Assembly (NCBI GenBank): GCA_003290465.1
Contig: CP030759.1
Coordinates: 3,103,501-3,167,500, forward strand
Direction: 5' to 3'
Origin: Candidatus Sumerlaea chitinivorans
GTDB taxonomy: Bacteria > Sumerlaeota > Sumerlaeia > Sumerlaeales > Sumerlaeaceae
Length of the DNA: 64,000 nt
The notes beneath the pieces were generated by a model. The model had not been told where the DNA came from. It saw only the letters and a list, made by a program, of their open reading frames with translations, and ran no database searches. Positions 43,114-54,100 of the stretch are shown here, piece after piece. Position 1 is the first letter of the stretch; each line of letters begins with the position of its first letter. The position numbers and the translations under genes were made by a program.

Positions 43114-46100
43114 CTATTCTAAACGAGGCGAGGCCCCAATCTCTGAAGTTTGGTGAATCCTCACTGTGCCAATCATTGCCTGGTGAATGTTGTAGCGCGG
43201 GCCCCAGTTTTCGTCGCCCGGATAGTCACCCAAGTAGACAGGTTTTCCCGAAAGTGCCGTCGGAACCTCGACAAGTTTTTCTAGCTTGCCGTCCAAGTAG
43301 AGCGAGCAAGTGCCGCGGTCGAACATAGCAACGATGCGTGCAGGCGTGCCCCATTGGAGCTTGCGGGTGGACGTGACAACGTGCCAGCCGTTCGCGATCT
43401 TCACGCTGCTTTGGGCCTTAGGATCGTAAATCTGGAAATAGACTCGCCCATCTGGCCCGACCGCGAGGGAGAACGAGCCGCGTGGCGCCGCGTTGATTCC
43501 TATCGTGTCGAGAATTGTTCCGGGTTTTAGGCAAGTGACCTCGAGATCCGCGATGAACCGATTGCGAGGAGATTCAGCAAGAAGCAGCCAACTGTCTGTC
43601 TTTTGCGACAAGCGGAATGTGGATACCGGCTTTCCTTGATCCTGAATGGAACGGGTCGGCGGGGCATCAGCCTTCGACGAAGTCACACTCGTAGGGCGGG
43701 GCGGGCTCGTCACTGCTGGAGGCGCCGCCGATGCACCTGAAGAAGGCGGAAGCCCCTGCTTCGGGGGCGAGACCTGAGTTGTGGGGCCTTGGCGGCCTTC
43801 CTCGGGCGAGAGCTCCTCGTTGGCCAGTGGTTGCGTGGGTTTGAAGGCGAGGACTTCGCGTCCAGCCCCGCAGACGACGTAAAGCTCGTGGGTGGTTGGC
43901 GAAATGCCGAGGGCCGTGGGGGCATTCAGCCCCATGATCAAGGGTGTCATTGTCTTATCGCGTAGTCGAATTTGCCACACGACCCCAAGGGCGTTGTCCG
44001 CGACGTAGAGTGCGTCGCCGAAAGCTCCGGTGCCACCGTAAGCCAGAGCCGCCCACCTTTGGTTTGGGCCTTGTTTCGCAAGAAGGAGGGGCGTGCCGCC
44101 GGCGCGGGGCAATTCGTAGACTCCCGCAATGCCGCCGCCGGGCGCCTCGCTCGTGTTCAACGCGTAAAACACCCGCCGCCGTGGCTCGTAAGCGAGCTGG
44201 AGAATGCCGGGCAGACGAGGATTCATTTGAACGGGCTCAAGCTTTGGAGACTCCGGATTCGCCAGATACCAAATCCCGTCTTGTTCAAAGTCCGAGACCC
44301 AAACACCACCTTCTGGGCACGGCACAAGGTCTGTCAGGCCTCCCAGCGCTGGCTCGAGAGGAACCCGCACGCAGGGGCCGCCGGGCTGCCACCAGAAAAG
44401 TCCACCGTGGCGGTTTCCACATTCGTAGCACAGGTCCACTGTAAACCATACCCCAGCATCGGGGTGGAATAGACCTGCTTTAAGGTTTCGACCGGCGAGT
44501 GTATCCGTCGTAAGCAAATGCTTGGTAACACCCGTTGGGGAAAGTTTCATTAAAAAGCCATCTCCCCTCTCGGGAGCAGAGAATAAGAACGCGCTGCCAT
44601 CGGGGCCAAAAAACATACGTCCTAACGGCGCAGCAGCTCGCCAGTACCGGCTTTTCCCAGCGGCAAGAATGCTCACGCTGCTGGGCAGATCTATCTCGGT
44701 CAGAAAGTCACACACGAGAGATCTCGGGGTAGCGACATCTTCCTCACGTGGATCGCCCACGGAAACGATCTCAAAATCCGCCTCGAGGGGGGCGGGAACA
44801 CGTGCTTCAGTTTTGTTAGAAATGAGGAACTGGAGGGTCACGGGCCCGGTGAGTATGCCGTCAAACGCCTCAGCCACTGGTACCCATTCGCATTGTTCCC
44901 AGTGCCACGCGCTGAATCGTGAGTTTTCACGACGAATCCGAAGCCAGCCATCGTCGCGTTGAATCTTATGGGCACGGCGACCCGTCCAGCGGCCACGATC
45001 TCGCAAGTCGGTCGAGACGCTTCGCTGGAGGCCATAGCGTTCTTCGATTGCCACGTAGCCCATGTTTTGATCGGTGAGATCAGAAACAAAAACGCTGGCC
45101 GAGCGGCTCTGGCCTGCCTCGTGTTGCCAATTGCGCAGGGTGTAGCGCACCACAATGTCAAAATCACCGAGTAGGGGCTCTGGTCGCCGCATCCGAACCG
45201 CGCCGAGCCGATCCTCCGCTAAGGTCAGAGTGACCGAGGTGGGGGTGAAGGACGCACTTCCGTCGTAGGCGATGCAATCCCAGCCGTCAGGAAAGAGCTC
45301 GTAAAGAGGAGCTGTCTGCAAGCGGACTTCGGACAAAAACCCAAACGCGGGCGTCTCACGCAAACCGTCGCTCGCTACTCTCTTCCAAAGAAAGCCTATC
45401 CATAACGTCTCGGGCAGAGAGAGTTGTTTCTCTGCTCCCAGCCACCAGGTGTGCCCGTCGAGACTCCAATTGTAGCGCCAGACATTACCATGGCGCGCAA
45501 CCCGGATCATGAGGGGTTGCGTGGTTTCCAGGGACTGCCACTTCTCTGGCGGCTCGGCAACTGGCGCCCGTTTCGTGCCCTCCCAGATTTGGAGAAGGGA
45601 CGTGAGTAACTGGTAGTGTGCCCCAATGCCGTCGCGGGCCATCTGCGAAGCAAGGTGTCCGCTGTAGCTCGCGGGTGAATAAGCAACAAAGTCCAAAATC
45701 GCGAAGTGTTTTGCGGCAGTGACTAAATCAACGGTGGCCTCAAGGACAAAGTCCCCTGTGACCTTTCGTAGCAGGCGGGGACTACTCGTGCGATGACCCC
45801 AGAACTCGTTGCCGTCAGGGACCTCGACAAGGATTGTCTGTTCATCGGCGATCGTTGTGCTGCAATCATTGTCAGGATCTTGGAAAGTCCACGTGCGCAA
45901 GAGGTCTTCACCGGAAAAGCTGAGGGTCGAATACGTGGTGGCTGCATCGTTGAGAGCCACCTCGTCGGGCTCTAAGCCGCTGATTTGCCATTTGGTTGCA
46001 AGCTTGGGATCAATCGACGAGAACTTCCATTGGGGGAGGGTCAGCTGTTGGCCTTGCGTCACCGTTGCTGCCGGGCTTTGTGTGCCTGTCGTCACTTCTA

Positions 46101-48249
46101 CCTTGCCGGCAAGAACTGCAATGTGCGTCGTCTGACCATCGCCACTCACCACGTAGTCGGTCTCAAAAGGCCGCACCAGATGGTTGCCGCACCATACGGC
46201 AATCCGCTGTGTGGAGGGTTCTGGCTCCTTCACACGTATGCCCCCTTTATCTCCCTTGCTGGAAAGAAGCGTCAGAGTGAGGTTCTCGGGAGACTCGGAC
46301 TGGATCACGGCGCGCGTTTCCGAGCCGATCGTCGCGGTAGCTCCCCCGGGCGTTTGGAGCAAGACTTGGCCATCGCGTTCGGTCTGGATCTCGTCCCCAA
46401 CTTCCAAGGTCTCCCCCGCCAGCGCGGGCTCGAAGGCAAACAGTTCAACCACATTCACTTCAGCAGTAAAGCTCTGCCCGAAGCATTGTCCGGTCAGGGG
46501 GCCACTGCCGCGCGGTGCACCAGCAATCGCGCGAAGAACGCCGGCCCCGTACCACGACGCTTCGCCACGCAGATCGTTGTCCTTGGTTTGGCCCGACAGC
46601 GACAAAAGCGTTTCGGGTTCCCCCAAGCCATAGCCCAACTCCGGCAGGAACTGGACGATCAGACTACTATTCGTATTATACAGGCTCCACTTGGGTGGGA
46701 CAGGTGGTGTTCCCAAGATGTGAGCACGAAATTTCCCGCCTGAGGGGACACGCACTTCACCAACCACAATCGGTGGCTCGCATGGCTGATCGACACCCTT
46801 TTCAGGAAACGAACCACCGCCGCGGATGGCTAACCCGGTTGTGGTGATTTGGGCAATGGCACTTTTGCGGTGACGAGATCCTTTCGTTGAGACGATGCGG
46901 GGCTTCTCTTTAGCACGTTGTTTCTCACACTCCCGCATCGCCTCGTAAAGGCGCGAATCGACCGCTTGGAGGCCAGCGTAGCTCCGAAGCCACGCATGCT
47001 GAGCTGCATCGCGTGCTTTCTGCAGTTTTTGCTGCTGATCGCGCAGTGCCGCAATCTCCTTGTTAAAAGGCTCCCACTCGTCGGCTAACTCCCGATATCG
47101 TTGCTCCCGCAGTCGCTTGGTGTCCGATAAGATTTGCTGAAAAATCTCCCGGCGCCGAATAAGGATATCCACCTTGGCAAGCGGATCCAGCTCGGCGAGG
47201 ATCGAGTTGGCGTCCCCACTCAACATCACGTAGGGATCCCCGCCCATAATGAATTCGGCTGCGGATGCGTCGGCACGCCGTCGCTCTTCTTCCCTTAAAA
47301 TCTGTTCGAGTTGCGCCTGCGAAAGCTCAGCAGCCTTTTTTACAAGTTCTGGATCTGAGGCATCCTTTTGCAGATCTTTGAGCTCGCCATACTGCCCGAT
47401 ATACTCCATGACGCTGTCAGAGGAGGACTCGTGAGCGAGGACGTTAAGATGATGAAGCGCCTTTTGGTTTTTTGCATCCAGTTGCTCCCACAGGGCGCAA
47501 TTGGCTTCTAATTGCTTCAGTGTATCTTTGTGTTTGGTAAGCAGTGGGTCCAGTTCGGAACGCTGGTTCTTGAGTTTTCCCTCAAGATTCTTAGCTTTCC
47601 GGCTGAGTGCGTTGCGGCGGGTTGCCCAGTCTTTCTGTTTTCCAGGTGTTGGAGGTTGAGGCCCCAGTGCTTTGAGTCTGTCCCGGGTTTCAGCTAAACT
47701 TTGCTCCAGTCCTGAGAGTTGGTTTTCGATGTTTGTAATTTTTTGCTTGGTTGCTTGGATGCTTCGCTTGAGACGGGGAATCTTCTCTCGAGCGACATTG
47801 GCGAGTCGTGTGCGAGCGACGCGTTGTTGCTCGATCCAATGCTCTTTTGGCTTGGGAGGGTGAACAAACATATGGCCGAAACGTCGCATGAACGAGTTCC
47901 ATCCAGCCACCGAGAGAAGGTTAATCATTTCCGTCAGTTCTCTTGTCGCCCCTTGCCACTTCTGGATTTCCTGATCATAATCGGGTAGGAGTTCGCGTTC
48001 TCGCTCGCGTCGCCTACCCTCCACTTCCTGCATCTGTTTCTCGATTTCCGCGAGCTCGCTTTCTATCGCTCGACGTTTCTCCACCGCCTCTCGCACCCGC
48101 TGACGAAGTTCATCCGATGCACGCGAAATCATTTCGGCCCGCTTGCAGGCTGGTTGCGGTGTGGCGGGGACGCCGAGCACTGCAAAGACGCAAACGAGTA
48201 TGAAGGTCGTGAGGGAAGAGACACTTTGGGTGGGTAGACAGATTTTCAT
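43114..48249 (-). CDS. Giant exported coiled-coil / FecR / beta-sandwich / NHL / LamG-like protein
   Basis: An about 1711-residue exported protein of unknown function. ATG 48249 is chosen for its GGGGGAG site and following signal peptide ('TTFILVCVFAVLGVPA'). Order of parts: a long charged coiled coil (about 36-455, many E/R/Q heptads); an unassigned beta region; a FecR-like domain (about 619-720: 'VGDEIQTERDGQVLLQ' to 'AVLAGKVEVT'); two DUF1349-like concanavalin folds (about 790-965 and 985-1165, with 'YNWSLDGHTWW'); an NHL/SMP-30-like propeller (about 1187-1467); a low-complexity Pro/Ser/Thr linker; and a LamG-like C-terminal domain (about 1564-1706, 'ARIVAMFDRGTCSLYLDG'). The parts suggest surface sensing or binding of glycans. 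No enzymatic motif is seen. It stands alone, with divergent MEMO upstream. Confidence 0.7.
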   Translation of the reverse strand: MKICLPTQSVSSLTTFILVCVFAVLGVPATPQPACKRAEMISRASDELRQRVREAVEKRRAIESELAEIEKQMQEVEGRRRERERELLPDYDQEIQKWQGATRELTEMINLLSVAGWNSFMRRFGHMFVHPPKPKEHWIEQQRVARTRLANVAREKIPRLKRSIQATKQKITNIENQLSGLEQSLAETRDRLKALGPQPPTPGKQKDWATRRNALSRKAKNLEGKLKNQRSELDPLLTKHKDTLKQLEANCALWEQLDAKNQKALHHLNVLAHESSSDSVMEYIGQYGELKDLQKDASDPELVKKAAELSQAQLEQILREEERRRADASAAEFIMGGDPYVMLSGDANSILAELDPLAKVDILIRRREIFQQILSDTKRLREQRYRELADEWEPFNKEIAALRDQQQKLQKARDAAQHAWLRSYAGLQAVDSRLYEAMRECEKQRAKEKPRIVSTKGSRHRKSAIAQITTTGLAIRGGGSFPEKGVDQPCEPPIVVGEVRVPSGGKFRAHILGTPPVPPKWSLYNTNSSLIVQFLPELGYGLGEPETLLSLSGQTKDNDLRGEASWYGAGVLRAIAGAPRGSGPLTGQCFGQSFTAEVNVVELFAFEPALAGETLEVGDEIQTERDGQVLLQTPGGATATIGSETRAVIQSESPENLTLTLLSSKGDKGGIRVKEPEPSTQRIAVWCGNHLVRPFETDYVVSGDGQTTHIAVLAGKVEVTTGTQSPAATVTQGQQLTLPQWKFSSIDPKLATKWQISGLEPDEVALNDAATTYSTLSFSGEDLLRTWTFQDPDNDCSTTIADEQTILVEVPDGNEFWGHRTSSPRLLRKVTGDFVLEATVDLVTAAKHFAILDFVAYSPASYSGHLASQMARDGIGAHYQLLTSLLQIWEGTKRAPVAEPPEKWQSLETTQPLMIRVARHGNVWRYNWSLDGHTWWLGAEKQLSLPETLWIGFLWKRVASDGLRETPAFGFLSEVRLQTAPLYELFPDGWDCIAYDGSASFTPTSVTLTLAEDRLGAVRMRRPEPLLGDFDIVVRYTLRNWQHEAGQSRSASVFVSDLTDQNMGYVAIEERYGLQRSVSTDLRDRGRWTGRRAHKIQRDDGWLRIRRENSRFSAWHWEQCEWVPVAEAFDGILTGPVTLQFLISNKTEARVPAPLEADFEIVSVGDPREEDVATPRSLVCDFLTEIDLPSSVSILAAGKSRYWRAAAPLGRMFFGPDGSAFLFSAPERGDGFLMKLSPTGVTKHLLTTDTLAGRNLKAGLFHPDAGVWFTVDLCYECGNRHGGLFWWQPGGPCVRVPLEPALGGLTDLVPCPEGGVWVSDFEQDGIWYLANPESPKLEPVQMNPRLPGILQLAYEPRRRVFYALNTSEAPGGGIAGVYELPRAGGTPLLLAKQGPNQRWAALAYGGTGAFGDALYVADNALGVVWQIRLRDKTMTPLIMGLNAPTALGISPTTHELYVVCGAGREVLAFKPTQPLANEELSPEEGRQGPTTQVSPPKQGLPPSSGASAAPPAVTSPPRPTSVTSSKADAPPTRSIQDQGKPVSTFRLSQKTDSWLLLAESPRNRFIADLEVTCLKPGTILDTIGINAAPRGSFSLAVGPDGRVYFQIYDPKAQSSVKIANGWHVVTSTRKLQWGTPARIVAMFDRGTCSLYLDGKLEKLVEVPTALSGKPVYLGDYPGDENWGPRYNIHQAMIGTVRIHQTSEIGASPRLE

Positions 48250-48457
48250 GAGGTGGCTCCCCCATGGTATTGTAGTGGCGCTTCCCACATATGGCGAAAG
48301 CGAAGACTGAACAGCAATGAAAAACGGCCTATTGGTGAAAGAAGGCACACCTTGGGCCTCTCAATGCCGGCGATGCGCCAAACGCCTTGGGCAGACCGCT
48401 TCCTGAATTTCGTGAATATGGGCAACCTTGAATGGTTGCGCTTACCATAAGAGACCC

Positions 48458-49798
48458 ATGACTAAGCACACAAAACAACCGCCGGACGACATACCCGTCT
48501 TTCCGCTCGAAACCCCGGCTGTTCGCGCCTTGGAGTTTATCCCGAGCGAATACGAAGGCCAGCAAGTCCTGTTGGTGCGCGACCCGATGGGGGTTCTTGA
48601 GGGAACAGCGGTCCTGTCCGCTCATCCGCTACTGCTCATTTTTCTCCAACTCGCAAATGGGCGGACCACATGCGCAGAAATGGCACAGATGGTGACGCGA
48701 GCTACGGGGCAGCTGATTCAGCCCAGTGTTTTCGAGAAAATGGCGCGTCAGCTCGACGAAGCACTGCTCCTGCAAAGCCCCAGGTTTGCAGAAGCCCTTG
48801 CTCGCAAGCGTGAAGAATTTGCAAAGCTTGAAGTGCGGCCTCCGGTGGTTTACCGTGCCGAAGGCGCAGACCGCCTCGCATTGATTAAAGATTTAGCGGA
48901 AGAGTTGCGGCGTCATGCTCGAGCTTCGCAAGGGCCACCGGCCCAGCTGGACCTTCCACCACGGTCTGTGCGCGCGATTATGGCTCCTCATATTGACTAT
49001 CAACGCGGCGGGCCTGCCTACGCATGGGCTTATCGCGCATTGAAAGAGCACGGCATCCAAGCCCGCACGTGGATCGTCCTTGGCACGTGCCATCGCCCGC
49101 TCAGCCATCGGTTTGTCGCAACCCGCAAGGATTTTGAGACGCCGTTGGGAACGGTCGCGACGGATCGGGATCTGCTTGAGGAGATAGCGGCAGAGTTCTC
49201 GGGCGAGCTCTTCCGCGATGAGTACGCCCACGCTACCGAGCACACCATCGAGCTCCAAGCGATCTACTTGCGGCATATCTTTGGCGAGAGTGCATGCCCG
49301 AAAATCGTCCCGATTCTTGTCGGGAGTTTTGAGGAGTTTCTCCTCGATGGACAGCGCCCCTCGGACGATGAAGAGATTGCGGCGTTTTGTGGTGCTTTGC
49401 GGAGGATCCTTGAGCGCCACGGCGATAACGTCGGACTTATTGCCGGCGTGGATCTGTCGCACTGTGGCCCGCAATTTGGCCACCCGCAACTAAACGACGA
49501 GCAGCGAGAGCATGAGATTGAGAGTGGCGACCGCGCGGTGCTGAGCGCCATCGAATTGGGGGATCCGGATCGCTTCTTCGACGTCTTCCGCCCTCACCAG
49601 AATGCTCAGCAAGTTTGTAGCATTGCTCCGATTTATTGTACCCTTTCGATTCTACAGGGTAAGGCTACCCCCCGTGTGCTGACATACCAACAAGCCAACA
49701 GCGAAGACCGCACGTGCTTGGTGAGCTTTGCCAGCATAGCATTCCTCAAGCCCGAGGCTCTTGCCACCACGCCCCGCATCTTGATTGTTCCCGGATGA
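48458..49798 (+). CDS. MEMO-family protein (AmmeMemoRadiSam system protein B) with N-terminal PqqD-like domain
   Basis: A 446-residue protein. Residues about 40-120 resemble a PqqD-like winged helix ('LLLIFLQLANGRTTCAEMAQMV'). The C-terminal MEMO1 domain (about 165-430) has 'RAIMAPHIDYQRGG', 'WIVLGTCHRP', 'DEYAHATEHTIELQ' and 'IAGVDLSHCGPQFG', with His/Asp/Cys residues placed as in the dioxygenase-like metal site. The partner AmmeMemoRadiSam proteins (AMMECR1 and a radical SAM enzyme) are not in the window. The role of the system in bacteria is unclear. ATG 48458 is preferred over an upstream TTG, though its ribosome binding site is weak. Confidence 0.85.
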   Translation: MTKHTKQPPDDIPVFPLETPAVRALEFIPSEYEGQQVLLVRDPMGVLEGTAVLSAHPLLLIFLQLANGRTTCAEMAQMVTRATGQLIQPSVFEKMARQLDEALLLQSPRFAEALARKREEFAKLEVRPPVVYRAEGADRLALIKDLAEELRRHARASQGPPAQLDLPPRSVRAIMAPHIDYQRGGPAYAWAYRALKEHGIQARTWIVLGTCHRPLSHRFVATRKDFETPLGTVATDRDLLEEIAAEFSGELFRDEYAHATEHTIELQAIYLRHIFGESACPKIVPILVGSFEEFLLDGQRPSDDEEIAAFCGALRRILERHGDNVGLIAGVDLSHCGPQFGHPQLNDEQREHEIESGDRAVLSAIELGDPDRFFDVFRPHQNAQQVCSIAPIYCTLSILQGKATPRVLTYQQANSEDRTCLVSFASIAFLKPEALATTPRILIVPG

Positions 49799-49915
49799 GT
49801 AAAGGATTGGGGAACTCGCTAAGCCATCGAATAATTAGGTTTTAGAAGTGTCTTATGCTTTGGATGGTGAGGTAGTCGCGAGACCCGTATCACCTTGATT
49901 GGAAAGGCAAGTCCG

Positions 49916-51124
49916 GTGCTTTCTAAAGCGCTCATACGGTGGTGGGGATGGTTAGGTATGATGGTTGTTGCAGCCTGTTGGCTGACTGGCTGCGGTGGCA
50001 ACGGGGCTCGCGCTCAACTTGGGGCAGAAAAGCCTGAGCCGGAGCCCATCTCCGTGGCGACGGTACGGGTGGAAGAGACCTCGAAGACAGCCTCGATTCA
50101 AGTCACGGGCAACCTAGCGGCGGACGAAGACTCGGATGTGGCCAGCAAACGGGAGGGAATTGTTCAAGAGACGTTTGTGGAGCGGGGGACCCAAGTGGAG
50201 CAGGGGGCTCCTCTGGTCAAGCTGGATGCCACAGATGAACTGCTGAATCTGGCGGCGGGCGAGGCTGCACTTTTTGAGATCAAAAGTCGCCTTGGTCTCA
50301 CCACGGAAACAGAGTCTTTCGATGTTGAAGAGCAGCCCGAGGTACGCTCCGCGCGGGCGGACTACGAGTTGGCGCAAGCGAATTATGCTCGAAGTGAAAA
50401 GCTGTTTCGAGAAGGCACAATCAACAAGGCAGAGTACGACCAGACGGCGACCCAGCTCGAGGCCACACGCCAACGCTACTTTCAGGCTCGCCATGTGGCC
50501 CAGCAACTCTACGCTTCCTTGAAAACGCAAAAAGTGCGCCTGCGCACCCTTCAGCAGGCAGTTGCCGACACCACCGTGACAGCTCCCTTCCGCGGGATTG
50601 TGTCGGAGCGCTACGTCTCGCCGGGCGAGTTCCTGATGCGAGGGGCGAAAGTGGCGCGCCTCGTGCGCATTGATCCGATTCGACTTGTGCTTACGATCCC
50701 TGAACGATACGCCGCGGAAGTCCGCGCGGGCCAGAAAGTCGAGTTTACAGTGAACGCTTACCCAGCGGATATTTTCCGAGGAGAGATTGTTCACATCGCC
50801 CCAGCACTCAGCACCGACTCCCGCGCTCTTGCAGTGGAAGCACTAGTACCCAATCCTGAGGGAAAGCTGCTCCCCGGGTTCTTTGCAACCGCCCGTCTGG
50901 AAATGAGTGGTGCTTCCCGAGTTCTTCTGGTGCCGCTGAGTGCCGTGCGACGCGACCGCGAGGTGGGACGAGTGTTTGTCGTGCGGGATGGTGTTGCGCG
51001 AGAGCGAGTTGTGAAACTGGGAGAGCAGGTGGGCGACAAAATCGAAATTACCGGGGACCTGTCCTCCGACGACGTTGTGGTCGTGGATGCAGCGAAAGTT
51101 TCCGATGGCATTCGTGTGAGGTGA
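49916..51124 (+). CDS. RND efflux periplasmic adaptor (membrane fusion protein, lipoprotein)
   Basis: A 402-residue HlyD/AcrA-type adaptor linking an inner-membrane RND pump to an outer-membrane channel. Start GTG 49916 follows GGAAAGG at good spacing; a TTG at 49895 and an ATG at 49958 are alternatives. The signal ends with a lipobox ('AACWLTGC'), so it is probably lipidated. The barrel-sandwich lipoyl halves are 'REGIVQETFVERGTQVEQGAPLVKLDA' region and 'VADTTVTAPFRGIVSERYVSPGEFL' region, flanking a helical hairpin ('ANYARSEKLFREGTINKAEYDQ' region). The C-terminal beta-barrel contains 'GQKVEFTVNAYP'. Its stop codon overlaps the expected GTG start of the pump. No outer-membrane factor is adjacent. 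Confidence 0.92.
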   Translation: MLSKALIRWWGWLGMMVVAACWLTGCGGNGARAQLGAEKPEPEPISVATVRVEETSKTASIQVTGNLAADEDSDVASKREGIVQETFVERGTQVEQGAPLVKLDATDELLNLAAGEAALFEIKSRLGLTTETESFDVEEQPEVRSARADYELAQANYARSEKLFREGTINKAEYDQTATQLEATRQRYFQARHVAQQLYASLKTQKVRLRTLQQAVADTTVTAPFRGIVSERYVSPGEFLMRGAKVARLVRIDPIRLVLTIPERYAAEVRAGQKVEFTVNAYPADIFRGEIVHIAPALSTDSRALAVEALVPNPEGKLLPGFFATARLEMSGASRVLLVPLSAVRRDREVGRVFVVRDGVARERVVKLGEQVGDKIEITGDLSSDDVVVVDAAKVSDGIRVR

Positions 51125-51188
51125 AGCCATTCAGAAGCTTGCGGAAATATGCATTCGGCGTCCGGTTTTCGCCTCGGTCCTCGTACTC

Positions 51189-54100
51189 ATGTTTGTGACC
51201 GTAGGCTTCTTCGGTTATTTGCGCCTTGGTTCGGATCTCTTCCCCAATATCGATTTCCCGATCGTTACGATCGTGACCGTTCTACCCGGCGCAGCTCCGG
51301 AGGAGGTCGAGACCGAGGTCACCGAGCGCATCGAGGAAGCTGTCAATACGATTAGCGGAATCGAAGAACTGCGCTCGATCTCTTCGGATAGTCGCTCGGT
51401 GGTGATTATCCAGTTTGCCCTCGAGAAGGATCCCGATGTTGCCGCTGAGGAAGTGCGGGACCGAATCAACCGAATCCAGCGCGACTTGCCGCGCGACATT
51501 GATCCACCAGTCGTGCAAAAAGTTGATCCGGGAGCAATCCCCATCGCCATTGTTGCGGTCTCTGCGCCACGACCCACCCGTGAGATCTCCGAGTACGCGG
51601 ACAAAGTACTTCGTCGCCGCTTAGAGAACGTCTCGGGGGTCGGGCAAGTCTCCCTTATTGGGGCGCGGCCGCGTGAGATTCACGTCTACGTAGATCCGTT
51701 TAAGTTACGAGCCCACGGCCTATCGGTGCTCGATGTGGAGCGCGCCCTCGCGACCGAAAACCTGCAGGCGCCGGGGGGAGCATTGAAGCTCGGAGCCAAT
51801 GAATTTACGCTTCGGACCCTCGGCCGTGTGACCCGTGTCGAGGATTTGGCAGAAATCCCTGTCGCCCGCCGTGCCGACCACACGATCCGCCTCCGAGACG
51901 TTGCAGACGTCGAGGATGGTGCCAAGGAAGCTGAGAGTGCAGCCTTCCTCGACGATGAGCCCACGGTGCTGCTTCAGATTCTGAAACAATCGGGAAGCAA
52001 CACGGTGGAGGTCACCGACCGCGTCTTCGAGCGCCTTGAGGAGTTGCGTCAGGAGTTGCCGGCGGGCTATCGGCTCGAGGTCGCACGTGATAGTTCCATC
52101 TTCATTCGAGCCTCCACGAAAGCACTCAAGGAACACCTCCTCATCGGTGCACTTCTTGCCGCAATCGTTGTCTACTTCTTCTTGGCAAATACGCGGACGA
52201 CACTCATTTCGGCCTTGGCGATTCCTACCTCCATTGTCGCGACGTTCGGTCTCATGTGGGCGGCGGGTTACACACTCAACATGATTACGCTCCTGGCCCT
52301 CACGCTCTCTGTGGGCATTGTGGTGGACGATGCGATTGTCGTGATCGAGAATATCTATCGCCACATGGAGGAACTGGGGGAATCTCCCTTTGAGGCCGCG
52401 CGCAACGCAACGCGCGAAATTGCTCTGGCTGTCCTCTCGATCACTGTCTCGCTTATTGCGGTGTTTCTTCCGATCGCCTTCATGACGGGTATCGTCGGAC
52501 GTTTCATGAGCTCGTTTGGCGTGACGATGAGCTACGCCATTTTGGTGAGTCTGCTGGTGAGCTTTAGCATGACCCCTGCCCTCGCAGCTCGGCTCCTTAA
52601 ACCACCTGCAAGAGTGCTTCCGCCGGGAGCAGGCGCGTATATGGCAGAGGACGGACCCGTGCCGGTTGTGATCGAGCCGAAATCGAAAGTCCGGGGCCTC
52701 TACCACTGGATTGAAACGGGATATTTGTGGCTCTTGGCCAAGAGCTTGCGCCACCGCTGGGTCGTTGTTCTGTTGGGTGTCGCAACCTTACTCAGTCTTG
52801 TCCCGCTCCTCCGAGTCGTGAACAAGAACTTTCTACCGAACAACGATCAGTCCGAGTTTACAGTCAACATTCGTGCCCCCGAGGGGACATCGCTCGAGGC
52901 GACGCAGATAATCACCCAGCGGATTGCACGCGACATTCGTAGGCAAGAAGGCGTGCGTTATACGCTCAGCACGGTGGGTTCCAGCGAAGGTTCTCCAAAC
53001 GTCGCGCAAATCTACGTCCGACTCGTGGACATTCACGAGCGCAAGTTTGGTCAGTTCGAGTTCATGGATTACGTCCGAACGAAAATCCTTCCCAACTATG
53101 CGAACGAAAACCTGCGTGTAAGTGTGGCTCAGGTGGAGGGCTTCCAGATTGGGGATCGAAATGCAGACGTTATGTTCATGATCGGTGGGCCCGATCTCGA
53201 CAAGTTGGCTCAGTATGCCGACGAATTCCTGAAGGTTCTTAAGAACGCTCCGGGAGCCGTGGACGTGGATAGCTCGCTCGTGCTTGGGAAACCCGAATTC
53301 CAAGTGGAAATTGACCGCGCCAAAGCGAGCGAACTTGGGGTCTCGACTGCGGACCTTGCGCGGGTGCTACGCCTGCTGGTGGCCGGCGACCGCGTTTCCT
53401 ACTACAACGAAGGCGGCGAGCAATATGAAATTCGGCTTCGTGCTTTACCTGAGCTCCGAAATCAGTTGGAGAATCTGTCGCTGATCACGGTGCCGTCCAC
53501 GCGCTTTGGCAGTATCCCCATCACCGACGTCGTGAAGTTTAAGAAAGCGTCCGGCCCCGCTGATATTCGTCGCCTCAACCGCCAGCGCGCGGTGACGCTC
53601 TATGCGGATGTCGTTCCCGGCATGTCCCAGCAGGTCGTGCTCGATCTGCTCACTGCGAAGGCGAAAGAACTCAATATGGAGCCGGGGTATCGCACGGGGT
53701 TTGTTGGGCGGTCAAAGGAACTGAATAAGGCTTTCGGCGCGTTCCTCATCACATTCTTGATGGCGATCGCTTTCATGTATCTGGTGCTCGCGGCGCTTTT
53801 CGAGTCGTGGCTCCAGCCATTCATTATTTTGCTGTCGCTTCCGTTGAGCCTGCCGTTTGGCATAGTGTCCTTGTGGTTCTTCCGCGACTCGCTCAATGTT
53901 TTCTCAATGTTGGGGGTGTTGGTGCTCTTTGCGATCGTGAAGAAGAACTCGATCTTGCAGATCGACCACACGAATCAACTGCGCGCGGAAGGGATGGAGC
54001 GTTTTGCTGCAATCATGCAAGCGAACCGCGACCGACTCCGTCCGATTCTTATGACAACGATGGCATTTGTGGCCGGCATGATTCCGCTATTCGTGACCAA

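Noticed and set aside
51720-52754. 344-codon antisense frame inside the RND pump
   Set aside because: His/Arg/Asp-rich shadow of a strongly conserved pump gene.
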